From contig ABVW01000001.1 in the NCBI GenBank assembly GCA_000173115.1, positions 186,001 to 250,000 on the forward strand: a stretch of 64,000 nucleotides of DNA, in the 5' to 3' direction. Within the stretch, counting starts at the first letter, position 1. Each line of letters begins with the position of its first letter. Origin of the DNA: Flavobacteria bacterium MS024-3C (GTDB lineage: Bacteria > Bacteroidota > Bacteroidia > Flavobacteriales > Flavobacteriaceae). The position numbers were made by a program, and so were the translations under genes. The notes below the pieces were generated by a model, which ran no database searches, was not told where the DNA came from, and worked only from the letters and a program-made list of their open reading frames with translations. Below, piece after piece: positions 45,454 through 53,503 of this stretch.

Positions 45454-46075
45454 GGTATATCCTAAATAAGGTCACGGAGGCTAAAAACAACATCAGTCCA
45501 GCCAATATATAATTTGCTTTGGAAGAAAAAACCCTGTTTTTCTTTTGCAATTTTTTAAAATACACTGTGTATAGATACAGCACAGAAAATGTGCCTGCTG
45601 CAGTAGCTACCATAAAAACAAGGGTGTCTTCTAAAGTAAATGAGATCCATCCAGAGGCTTTCCACATGGCATTCAGCCCACTGTAATAAGGGATACTTAA
45701 TAAATTTACTGCCGCGAGAAACATCCCCTTAAAAAAACTACTTCGTTTCTTTACTTTTAAAAAACCTGTCTTGGGTTTTTTTTGGCCTCTGGCCGACACA
45801 AAGAAGTATACTGAAAAAGCACAAAAAACACCTACAGCTACCTTCATTAAAAGGGCAATAACTTCTGGGTGGCTAAATAAAAATTTAGAAATTAAAACAG
45901 CTACATAAGCTTGAATAAGTACCACAACTACAACCCCTAAACTAAATATATAAGCGTTGTTGGGCCCTTTTTCTACACTAATTTTAGCAGCGCTCATATT
46001 TAAGAGACCAGGAGGTACTGTTGCCATAAAAGCAGCGGAAAAAGTAACAAAAAAAAGCACCAGTAAATGAGACAT
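45437..46075 (-). CDS. LysE/RhtB-family amino acid exporter
   Basis: Membrane exporter of amino acids or derivatives, 212 residues with six hydrophobic helices. The N-terminus carries the family motif VPPGLLNMSAAKISVEKG near residues 20-37, with the usual PPGP replaced by PPGL. The substrate is unknown. The promoter region carries two adjacent palindromes that may be the operator of an unlinked regulator. Its 3' end overlaps the alkyltransferase-like gene. Confidence 0.85.
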   Translation of the reverse strand: MSHLLVLFFVTFSAAFMATVPPGLLNMSAAKISVEKGPNNAYIFSLGVVVVVLIQAYVAVLISKFLFSHPEVIALLMKVAVGVFCAFSVYFFVSARGQKKPKTGFLKVKKRSSFFKGMFLAAVNLLSIPYYSGLNAMWKASGWISFTLEDTLVFMVATAAGTFSVLYLYTVYFKKLQKKNRVFSSKANYILAGLMLFLASVTLFRIYHETQS

Positions 46076-46081
46076 AAATGA

Positions 46082-46109
46082 CGTTTAAACGCTTAGTGAA
46101 TTTCACTAA
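46082..46109. promoter_or_regulatory. Two adjacent perfect palindromes before the lysE-type gene
   Basis: CGTTTAAACG (46082-46091) is followed after one base by TTAGTGAATTTCACTAA (46093-46109; eight-base arms around one T). They lie 7 and 18 bases upstream of the LysE-type start codon. The larger one has the size of a TetR/MarR/HTH dimer site. Confidence 0.6.
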
Positions 46110-46128
46110 ATGTTATCTAATATATAGA

Positions 46129-46812
46129 TTAGGAAAAACTAAAACGCAAATATGTAATGGGTTTTCCTACGGCAAGATACTGATTTTCATAGAAAGTCTG
46201 AATACCCAATACTTCTTCTGGACTGCCTTCATTCTTGTAGACATCATGATTGGCATAAGCGATTGGAAGTCCCATACCTTGTAATAGACCTAAGGTATAG
46301 CCATGCATATATTCAGAATCAGTTTTTAAGTGAACACATCCTGAAGGGCTTAAAATTTGCTTGTACCTATCCAAAAAAACAGGATTGGTCAATCGGTGTT
46401 TGGTTCGCTTGTATTTTATTTGAGGATCTGGAAAAGTAATCCAAATCTCTGCCACTTCCTGGGTGAAAAATAAATGTTCTACGAGTTCAATTTGGGTTCT
46501 AATAAAAGCCACATTAGGGAGCGTTTCCTCTAAAGCTGTTTTAGCCCCACGCCAAAATCTTGCCCCTTTTATGTCAATTCCAATAAAATTTTTATTCGGA
46601 TACCGCTTGGCCAAACCAACTGTGTACTCTCCCTTACCACAGCCCAATTCCAAGACTATTGGATTGTTGTTTCCAAAAAAATGGGCCCATTGCCCCTCTT
46701 TCCCTAAGCTTTTGTTTAATACTTCTTCCCTTGAAGGTTGAAACACATTGGTGAATGTTTCATTTTCCTTGAACCTTTTTAACTTGTTTTTACTTCCCAA
46801 AGCAGTCATCAT
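46129..46812 (-). CDS. trmB: tRNA (guanine-N7)-methyltransferase
   Basis: Methylates G46 of tRNAs with S-adenosylmethionine. The 227 residues hold the SAM motif LELGCGKGEYTVGLAKRYP near 54-72, FIGIDIKGARFWRGAK, and the substrate motif WITFPDPQIKYKRTKHRL. Starts with two Met codons; the second (46809) is equally possible. A TAnnTTTG element lies 13 bases upstream. The length is normal. Confidence 0.93.
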   Translation of the reverse strand: MMTALGSKNKLKRFKENETFTNVFQPSREEVLNKSLGKEGQWAHFFGNNNPIVLELGCGKGEYTVGLAKRYPNKNFIGIDIKGARFWRGAKTALEETLPNVAFIRTQIELVEHLFFTQEVAEIWITFPDPQIKYKRTKHRLTNPVFLDRYKQILSPSGCVHLKTDSEYMHGYTLGLLQGMGLPIAYANHDVYKNEGSPEEVLGIQTFYENQYLAVGKPITYLRFSFS

Positions 46813-46824
46813 TTAAAGATCTGG

Positions 46825-46832
46825 CAAAGCTA
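46825..46832 (-). promoter_or_regulatory. Putative -7 promoter element of trmB
   Basis: The minus strand reads TAGCTTTG, an exact TAnnTTTG match, ending 13 bases before the trmB ATG, implying a leader of only a few bases. Confidence 0.45.
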
Positions 46833-46861
46833 AGAAAATATAAGGTGAAAATTTTTGGTAA

Positions 46862-47917
46862 TTAGGCCTGGAAATTTTCTGTCTTTTCCAAGGTAAAAGA
46901 AAACTCTGAACCTACATCTACCACACTTTCTACATAAATCTTTTCTCCGTGGGCTTCTAGAATATGCTTTACAATGGCGAGACCCAAACCTGAACCTCCT
47001 TCTGCCCTGCTACCACTCTTGTCTACACGAAAGAAGCGTTCAAAGAGTCTTGGAATATTAGCCTTCTCAATCCCTTCTCCATTGTCTGTAATACGCACGA
47101 TTACTTTATTTTTAATCAGGTTTTCAATAGACACTTCCGTTGTCCCATTTTCATGCCCGTACTTAATAGCGTTTATAATGAGGTTAATAAGTACTTGTTG
47201 GATCTTATTCTTGTCTGCTTTTACATAAATTGGAGCGCTATATGCCTTGTCAAAAGACAAGGTAATGTGCTTTTTTTTTGCCCTAATCTCTAACATTTCA
47301 AAAGCCTGCAGAACCAATTCTACAATATCAAAAGCAACAGGGTCTAAATTTAAATCGCCCACTTCTAATTTAGTGATTAAATCCAAGTCTTTAATAATAT
47401 AAGTTAAACGATCTACTCCCTTTGCTGCGCGCTCTAAATACTTTTTCAAAAGGGTTTTGTCATTCATCGCGCCATCTAAGAGGGTTAAAATATAACCTTG
47501 CACCGTAAAAAGAGGGGTTTTTAACTCGTGAGACACATTACCTAAATAATCCTTTCTGTATTCTTCTCTAATTTTAAGTGTGTCTATTTCTACTTTTTTG
47601 TTTTGTGCAAAACGCTCAATTTCTTCAGTAAGCGTTCTCATGTCAGTGGTTACAGGAATATTTGCTAAAGATTTAGACTCTAATAAAGACACCTCATCAT
47701 ATATCTTTTTAATCCTACGGTAAATAAACTGCTCTACTCTGAGCTGAATGACTACAAAGCAAATGAAAAAACTAAGCAATAAATAAACTGCCAAAACACC
47801 CCACACTAATGAATTTACTGCATCTAGAAGTAGCCCTAAAGCCAGCGTGAGTAAAATAGAAATGATCAAAGAAGACCGCAGTGCAAAGCGATAAGATTTC
47901 TTTAGTTTAATTGCCAT
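46862..47917 (-). CDS. Sensor histidine kinase, PhoR-like
   Basis: Membrane-bound sensor kinase, 351 residues. Two hydrophobic helices near the N-terminus (about 13-30 and 34-56) are separated by only a few residues, so there is almost no periplasmic sensor. A linker then leads to HisKA with the phospho-acceptor His in LGNVSHELKTPLFTVQGY, and the ATPase domain has NLIINAIKYG, RITDNGEGI and GSGLGLAIVKHI. It is six bases after the response-regulator gene. The short-sensor layout resembles PhoR, which senses phosphate through the Pst transporter. The role is inferred. Confidence 0.9.
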   Translation of the reverse strand: MAIKLKKSYRFALRSSLIISILLTLALGLLLDAVNSLVWGVLAVYLLLSFFICFVVIQLRVEQFIYRRIKKIYDEVSLLESKSLANIPVTTDMRTLTEEIERFAQNKKVEIDTLKIREEYRKDYLGNVSHELKTPLFTVQGYILTLLDGAMNDKTLLKKYLERAAKGVDRLTYIIKDLDLITKLEVGDLNLDPVAFDIVELVLQAFEMLEIRAKKKHITLSFDKAYSAPIYVKADKNKIQQVLINLIINAIKYGHENGTTEVSIENLIKNKVIVRITDNGEGIEKANIPRLFERFFRVDKSGSRAEGGSGLGLAIVKHILEAHGEKIYVESVVDVGSEFSFTLEKTENFQA

Positions 47918-47923
47918 AGGTTG

Positions 47924-48616
47924 CTAAAGTACGAACTTATAGCCAACTCCTTTAACGGTTTTAAAGTTGTTGTCACCAATTTTCTCTCGGAGTTTCCTAA
48001 TGTGAACATCAATCGTTCTGCCACCTACAACCACTTCGTTGCCCCAAACCTTATCTAAAATAACCTCTCTTTTAAATACTTTATTTGGCTTAGAGGCCAA
48101 TAAAGCGAGGAGCTCAAACTCCTTTCTAGGTAAGACCATTTCAATGCCTTTGTGGACAATTTTATATTCCTCTCTATTGATGATAAGATCGCCTACACTT
48201 GTAATATCTTCTGCTTCAGCAGTTACAGCTCCTTCTTTAAATCTTCTGAGTAAAGCCTTTACCTTACTGACCAAAACTTTAGGCTTAATAGGTTTGGTAA
48301 TATAATCATCTGCGCCAGCATCAAAACCAGCCACCTGAGAATAATCCTCTCCTCTAGCGGTTAGAAACGCAACAATGGTATTTTCAAGGCCAGGGGTTGC
48401 TCTAATTTTTTCGCATGCTTCTATACCGTCCATCTCAGGCATCATTACATCTAAAATAATTAAATGGGGTTGTTTCTTCTTGGCTTTAGCCACCCCTTCA
48501 ACACCATTGCTGGCTGTGTACACTTGGTATCCTTCTGCAGATAAATTGTAGCTCACAATTTCTAAAATATCTGGCTCGTCGTCTACTAAAAGAATCTTAA
48601 TGTCTTTGTTGTTCAT
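47924..48616 (-). CDS. Response regulator, PhoB/OmpR family
   Basis: Two-domain transcription factor, 230 residues. The receiver domain has ILLVDDEPDILEIV, the phospho-acceptor Asp in LIILDVMMPEMDGIEAC, and the conserved Lys in DYITKPIKP. The C-terminal winged helix has LPRKEFELLALLA, VWGNEVVVGGRTIDVHIRKLR and GVGYKF. It is the first gene of a pair with the PhoR-like kinase. A TTAACA-type repeat array lies in the divergent region upstream of a TonB receptor gene, supporting a PhoB-like role. Confidence 0.92.
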   Translation of the reverse strand: MNNKDIKILLVDDEPDILEIVSYNLSAEGYQVYTASNGVEGVAKAKKKQPHLIILDVMMPEMDGIEACEKIRATPGLENTIVAFLTARGEDYSQVAGFDAGADDYITKPIKPKVLVSKVKALLRRFKEGAVTAEAEDITSVGDLIINREEYKIVHKGIEMVLPRKEFELLALLASKPNKVFKREVILDKVWGNEVVVGGRTIDVHIRKLREKIGDNNFKTVKGVGYKFVL

Positions 48617-48639
48617 GGTTTGAAAACATGGTTAGTGCT

Positions 48640-48647
48640 CAAAAGTA
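48640..48647 (-). promoter_or_regulatory. Putative -7 promoter element of the phoB-phoR-like operon
   Basis: The minus strand reads TACTTTTG, an exact TAnnTTTG match, 24 bases upstream of the response regulator ATG. Confidence 0.45.
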
Positions 48648-48674
48648 AATATAATACTTATATCCCAGACGGGC

Positions 48675-48710
48675 TTAACATTGATTTAATCTGTTAACAT
48701 TTAGATAACC
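48675..48710 (+). promoter_or_regulatory. Pho-box-like array of TTAACA hexamers
   Basis: Four related hexamers: TTAACA (48675), TTAATC (48686), TTAACA (48694) and ATAACC (48705). Within each pair the period is 11 bases, one helical turn, as in PhoB/PhoP boxes. The array lies between the PhoB-like gene and the TonB receptor gene. A -7-like TTTATTTG follows at 48764 with no -33 element, as expected for an activator-dependent promoter. Confidence 0.55.
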
Positions 48711-48790
48711 ATTCCCCTTTAAATTCTTAATCTAGTCCTAACCTTTAAGAAAGCATATATCACTTTATTTGCACAAAATTTAAACGCATC

Positions 48791-51622
48791 ATGAGGCACT
48801 TATTAAGTATGTTATTTTTTCTAGTAAGTTCAGTTGTCTTAGGACAACAAACTGCTAGTGTTGTTGGAGCACTATCTGACAAAGAAAACAATAACGAACC
48901 ATTGCCTTTTGCCAATATCCTTATTCAAGGAACAACCATTGGGACTACATCAGATTTTGACGGTTTATATGAGTTGCCAAATATCAGTCCTGGAAACTAC
49001 ACCATTATATTTAGCTATTTGGGATATGAAACAGTGACTGTTGAGAATGTTTTGGTTTCAGAAGGAAAAGTAACCACTCTTAATGTTCCTATGGGGGCTT
49101 CTGAAGGGGTTGCATTAGATGAAGTAGTTATTACAGTGAGTGCTAAAAAAGATTCTGAAACAGCACTTTTATTAGATCAGAAAAGAGCCACTACAATTAA
49201 AACTTCCATTGGCGCTCAAGAATTGGCTAGAAAAGGGGTAGGTGATGTAGGTACAGCTGTAACTAAAACAACTGGTATCTCAAAACAAGAAGGTTCAGGA
49301 AATATTTTTGTAAGAGGTCTTGGAGATAGGTACAACATTACCACGCTGAACGGATTGCCTTTACCTTCAAACAACCCATCAAAAAAAAATATTGACCTTG
49401 GCCTATTTTCTACAGATATTGTAGAATTTATAGGAATTGACAAAACCTATAGTGCTGAAAATTATGGAGATTTTTCGGGCGCAAATATTGATATTGTATC
49501 CAAGGATTACAAAGGAGACGGATTTGTTAGCTTAAAAGTTGGTACCGGAATTAATTCAGAGGCATCTGGTGTAGACACATTCTTTTTAAATGAGGGTCCA
49601 AATCAGCATGGATTTTATACTAAAAACTACCCAGCATTCCCGCTAAATAATTACAATTTTGTAACAAGTTGGGACAGAACACAGGCTAACGAACCTATTA
49701 ACACTAGTTTTAGCTTAAAGGCGGGAGATTCCTATATTTTGGGAGAAGAAACCAAATTGAATGTTTTTGGTGTAGCCTCATTTGACAATGGATACAGCTA
49801 TAAAGAAGGAGTTACTAGGGGTTCTGTAACCGTAGGTGGTATTGCAAGAAGAGATTATGATTACCAAACATATGAGTACAACACCAATAGTACGGCCATG
49901 GCTAATATTGGACTCAGACACAGGAAAAATTACATCCAATACAATAGTTTATTTGTAAACACCTCTGCGCAAAATCAGCAGGAATATCGCGGGGTTATAG
50001 ATGCATTTGACTATGCACCCGAGGGTGGTGCCTTTGTTCAACGTGCTTCTTATGAAAGAACATCTCTTTGGGTAAATCAATTATTAGGGAAACATGAATT
50101 AAATGAAAACCTGGATTTAAATTGGGGACTCTCCTTTAACCTTATTGAAAATAATATACCCAACAGAAGGCAAAATACAATTTCCCCAAGTAATTGGGAC
50201 ATTCCAGAAGGACCAAAATCATTTGCCGAAACATTAAACGGTGCAGACAACCATAGATTTTACCAAACTTTGGATGAAAATGAAATGGCTGCTAATTTAA
50301 ACGGAGTATATAAATTCAAATACAATGAAGACATAGGAAAACATGAAGGTAAATTGAGTTTTGGATACCAAGGAAAAATGAAAGAAGTAGATTTTGGGGC
50401 CACCCAATTTAACTTCAGAATTACCAAAAGAGACGCCAATAACAAAAGGATTGTTCATCCTTTAATCACTGATGTGTACAATCTTGACAATTACTTTAAT
50501 TTAGAAAATAGATTGGCTGGATTATTTTCAATTGAAACATTTAGAGGAAATATAAATACACCAAATGCTTTAGACCCACAGACTTATTTTGGGAAACAAG
50601 ATATACATGCGGCGTTTGCCAATTTAGAATTAACCATAAACCAAAAATCTAGCTTTGTATTTGGTTTAAGGGCAGAAGACATTACTCAAGAAATAAGCTG
50701 GAGTACTTCTCTAGATCCAAATGGAGACACCAGTACATTAAATACTTTTGAAATACTTCCTGCTTTAAGTTTTAAATATGCTGTTTCTGAAAACCAAAAT
50801 TTAAAATTCGCGGCAAGTAAAACATACACATTACCTCAGTTTAAAGAAAGGGCTTTGTTTCAATTCGAAGAGGTTACTCAAGTTTATTTTGGAAATCCTA
50901 GCTTATATGCTTCTAAAGATTACAATCTAGATTTAAAATGGGAGTTATTCCCTTCTAATTCTGAAGTTATTGGATTAGGAATTTTTGGTAAATACATCCA
51001 AGATCCAATCAACGATGTAACTGTAAACTCCGCTACCAATGATATTAGTTATGTAAACACAGGGGACAGCGCTAAAGCATTTGGAGCAGAATTCGAACTA
51101 AGGAAAGATTTATTCTCAAGTGAGAAAGAAACAGCAAAAGCTTTTCTAAAAACCAATTTAAGTTTTGGCCTTAACGTATCTTACCTTCACACCAATCAAG
51201 AGTTGGATGGTGATAAGGTTATTGAAGAAACTACTGCTGCAGATATTCTGGCCCTTAGTATAGATTTCACTAACGAATCAGATAGCTTGTCAGGAGCCTC
51301 TGACCTATTAATCAACGGAGACCTTAGTTTCTCTAAACAATTTGCAGAAGACAAAGACCTTATGGCTACCGTAGCTTTCAACTATTTCTCAGACAGAATA
51401 TATGCACTCGGAACGGAAGGAAAAGGAAACTTAGTAGACAAAGCAGTCGCCACGCTAGATGTTGTTTTTAAAGCTTCCCTTAACAAACACTTAAGCATTG
51501 GCCTAAATGGAATGAATCTCCTAAATCCAAACATAGTAAGATCTCAAGAAGTGCAAAATGTAGATGTACTTACTTACAAAAAAGGAACCAATGTTAATTT
51601 ATCGCTATCGTATAACTTTTAG
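48791..51622 (+). CDS. TonB-dependent receptor with carboxypeptidase-like N-terminal domain
   Basis: Outer-membrane transporter of 943 residues. Signal peptide (SVVLGQ), a carboxypeptidase-D-like domain near 24-105 (PLPFANILIQGTTIGT and DFDGLYELPNISPGNYTI), a plug domain (NIFVRGLGDRYNITTLNGLP), and a 22-strand barrel ending in NVNLSLSYNF. It is not of the SusC type and has no SusD partner. It is divergent from the PhoB-like gene with a Pho-box-like array between them, and precedes a secreted lipoprotein. Phosphate or phosphorylated-compound uptake is a reasonable guess, not shown. Confidence 0.9.
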   Translation: MRHLLSMLFFLVSSVVLGQQTASVVGALSDKENNNEPLPFANILIQGTTIGTTSDFDGLYELPNISPGNYTIIFSYLGYETVTVENVLVSEGKVTTLNVPMGASEGVALDEVVITVSAKKDSETALLLDQKRATTIKTSIGAQELARKGVGDVGTAVTKTTGISKQEGSGNIFVRGLGDRYNITTLNGLPLPSNNPSKKNIDLGLFSTDIVEFIGIDKTYSAENYGDFSGANIDIVSKDYKGDGFVSLKVGTGINSEASGVDTFFLNEGPNQHGFYTKNYPAFPLNNYNFVTSWDRTQANEPINTSFSLKAGDSYILGEETKLNVFGVASFDNGYSYKEGVTRGSVTVGGIARRDYDYQTYEYNTNSTAMANIGLRHRKNYIQYNSLFVNTSAQNQQEYRGVIDAFDYAPEGGAFVQRASYERTSLWVNQLLGKHELNENLDLNWGLSFNLIENNIPNRRQNTISPSNWDIPEGPKSFAETLNGADNHRFYQTLDENEMAANLNGVYKFKYNEDIGKHEGKLSFGYQGKMKEVDFGATQFNFRITKRDANNKRIVHPLITDVYNLDNYFNLENRLAGLFSIETFRGNINTPNALDPQTYFGKQDIHAAFANLELTINQKSSFVFGLRAEDITQEISWSTSLDPNGDTSTLNTFEILPALSFKYAVSENQNLKFAASKTYTLPQFKERALFQFEEVTQVYFGNPSLYASKDYNLDLKWELFPSNSEVIGLGIFGKYIQDPINDVTVNSATNDISYVNTGDSAKAFGAEFELRKDLFSSEKETAKAFLKTNLSFGLNVSYLHTNQELDGDKVIEETTAADILALSIDFTNESDSLSGASDLLINGDLSFSKQFAEDKDLMATVAFNYFSDRIYALGTEGKGNLVDKAVATLDVVFKASLNKHLSIGLNGMNLLNPNIVRSQEVQNVDVLTYKKGTNVNLSLSYNF

Positions 51623-51715
51623 TTAATACAAGGATTACTTATTGATAAAACTACATTAACGGCTACTTTAACTAGTGGTCGTTCTTTTGTTAAAGAAATT
51701 TAATACAATCTAAAA

Positions 51716-52936
51716 ATGAAAAAAAGTATTTTAAAATCTGTAGCGTTCTTATCGATAGTTACATTAATGGCATCATGTTCTAAGGATGAAACACCAAACA
51801 AAGACAATGACGGTATTCAAAATGGAAACGAAACTGGAATAGATTGTGGCGGATCTACAGGTGTTACTTGTCCTGATTCAGAACCATCTGAAGGTGACGG
51901 CGATACAAACGCCAATACTTCAGAAAATTTAGAAGGGGAACTTTCAGAAGCTAAAACACTAGACGCTTCTAAAGCATACAATCTAACAGGGTCATACATT
52001 ATTAAAGACGGTGGTAAATTAACCATTCCTGCTGGGACGGTAATCATAGCTACTGGTGGAACCTCTTCTTATATTGCCGTGGCACAAGGAGGTCAAATAT
52101 TCGCAAACGGTACTGCCGCCAATCCAGTTGTAATGACTTCTGGAGCAGCAAACCCTACTTCTAGTGACTGGGGTGGTTTAGTGCTTTGTGGAAAAGCACC
52201 AACTAATGTTGGGAGTACGGCTACGTCTGAAGTAGGAGACCTTACTTATGGAGGAACTGTTTCAGATGATAATTCTGGTGTACTTAAATACCTCAGAGTT
52301 GAATACACAGGGGCTGCATTTAATTCTTCTAAAGAATTTAACGGAGTATCTTTCTTTGGGGTAGGTTCAGGAACTACAGTAGAATATGTTCAGTCTTATA
52401 ACGGCGGAGATGACGGTATTGAATTCTTTGGCGGAACAGTAAACGGTAAATATCTGGTGTCTACCAATTCTGAAGACGACGGTATTGACTTCGCAGACGG
52501 ATGGCAAGGTAATGGAGAATACTGGTATATCTCCGGTGCTGCTAAAGCCGGTATTGAAGGATCTAACAATGGAGACAATAGTGGTGTAACACCACTAACA
52601 ACAACAACACTTTCAAACATTACCGTAGTAGGTCCTGTAACAGAAGGGGCCCTATATTTTAAAGAAGGTGGCGGGAAATTCACCATTAACAACTTTTATA
52701 CTAAAGGAATTAACCTAGGAGTCAAAGTAAAAGATACGGATACAGATGCAGCCAATAGAATTGAAGCTGGAGATCTAAAGATCACAAACATGCAGTTTGA
52801 CGCGCCTGTTGATGGCTACAAAACTACAGATTACACAGGAGCTACTCAAAACTTTATTACAGTAGGAGAAAATACCGGCGCTGGAAATAGTGCTGCCGCC
52901 CCCGCTTGGACAGCTGGCTGGACCAAAGGCCTATAA
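51716..52936 (+). CDS. Secreted lipoprotein, probable right-handed beta-helix
   Basis: 406 residues, lipobox LMASC (Cys21) followed by SKDETPNKDNDGIQNGNETG, an Asp/Asn-rich low-complexity linker, and a Cys-containing GIDCGG segment. The rest has Gly/Asn-rich repeats with parallel beta-helix character (IPAGTVIIATGGTSSYIAV, NGGDDGIEFFGGTVNGKYL, NSEDDGIDFADG). I recognise the type as a common Bacteroidota partner of TonB receptors, but its exact role is unknown. It lies 93 bases after the TonB receptor gene and is followed by a terminator and a stand-alone T9SS sorting domain. Confidence 0.83.
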   Translation: MKKSILKSVAFLSIVTLMASCSKDETPNKDNDGIQNGNETGIDCGGSTGVTCPDSEPSEGDGDTNANTSENLEGELSEAKTLDASKAYNLTGSYIIKDGGKLTIPAGTVIIATGGTSSYIAVAQGGQIFANGTAANPVVMTSGAANPTSSDWGGLVLCGKAPTNVGSTATSEVGDLTYGGTVSDDNSGVLKYLRVEYTGAAFNSSKEFNGVSFFGVGSGTTVEYVQSYNGGDDGIEFFGGTVNGKYLVSTNSEDDGIDFADGWQGNGEYWYISGAAKAGIEGSNNGDNSGVTPLTTTTLSNITVVGPVTEGALYFKEGGGKFTINNFYTKGINLGVKVKDTDTDAANRIEAGDLKITNMQFDAPVDGYKTTDYTGATQNFITVGENTGAGNSAAAPAWTAGWTKGL

Positions 52937-52975
52937 TGACCTAAAAGCATCATTTAGCTTTCATTACTAAGTTTT

Positions 52976-53003
52976 AAACCCGGCTGGAAGCCGGGTTTTT
53001 TTT
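52976..53003 (+). terminator. Rho-independent terminator after the beta-helix lipoprotein gene
   Basis: Perfect stem AAACCCGGCT / AGCCGGGTTT with a GGA loop followed by a T run. Confidence 0.93.
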
Positions 53004-53045
53004 GCCCAATGCAAAAATTAAGACTCTAGTTGACAAGTATTTAAG

Positions 53046-53074
53046 TTGGTCCGAACAAAAAAAATGTATCTTTA
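53046..53074 (+). promoter_or_regulatory. Putative promoter of the stand-alone T9SS-domain gene
   Basis: TTG (53046-53048) and TATCTTTA (53067-53074; seven of eight match TAnnTTTG) with an 18-base spacer, about 20 bases before the TTG start codon. Confidence 0.4.
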
Positions 53075-53094
53075 TTGTGTAAAAAATATTTTTT

Positions 53095-53400
53095 TTGAAA
53101 AAAGTCGCCTACATACTTTTGCTTTTTGCCTTTTCTGTTGGTTTTGCACAGCAAAATGAGTCAGCAGAAATTCCTGGACTAAAGATTTATCCCAATCCAG
53201 TGACCCAAGGCAAAGTGTTTATTGAGACAGACCTAAGCACACCAAAAAAAATCATTTTATTTGATGTCTTTGGTACCCCTGTACTCGAAAAGGTACTCAA
53301 AACAAAAGAACTGGCCCTTCCCAAAATTAAGCCTGGTATTTACGTGATTAAAATCTTTGCAGAAGCTAAAAGTAGCACCAGGAAATTAGTGATCAAATAA
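53095..53400 (+). CDS. Stand-alone type IX secretion C-terminal sorting domain protein
   Basis: 101 residues: a signal peptide (MKKVAYILLLFAFSVGFA) followed directly by a type A T9SS sorting domain. The diagnostic motifs are LKIYPNPVTQGKVFIETD, ILFDVFGTPVLEK, LPKIKPGIYVIKIF and the C-terminal TRKLVIK. There is no cargo domain. It begins with TTG. Short CTD-only proteins of this kind have been linked to T9SS signalling (PorA) in Porphyromonas, so a regulatory or adaptor function is possible here. Its neighbours are a beta-helix lipoprotein and tyrS. Confidence 0.85.
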   Translation: MKKVAYILLLFAFSVGFAQQNESAEIPGLKIYPNPVTQGKVFIETDLSTPKKIILFDVFGTPVLEKVLKTKELALPKIKPGIYVIKIFAEAKSSTRKLVIK

Positions 53401-53468
53401 CGGTATTCCAAGTGCCGCTTTCAAAGCCCATTTTTGACAATCAATCTGCTGTGTTTAGCGAATAAAGT

Positions 53469-53476
53469 TATATTTG
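53469..53476 (+). promoter_or_regulatory. Putative -7 promoter element of tyrS
   Basis: TATATTTG, an exact TAnnTTTG match, 28 bases before the tyrS ATG. No T-box-like leader was seen. Confidence 0.45.
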
Positions 53477-53503
53477 TATTTCTAATGTTATACGGATCAA
53501 ATA

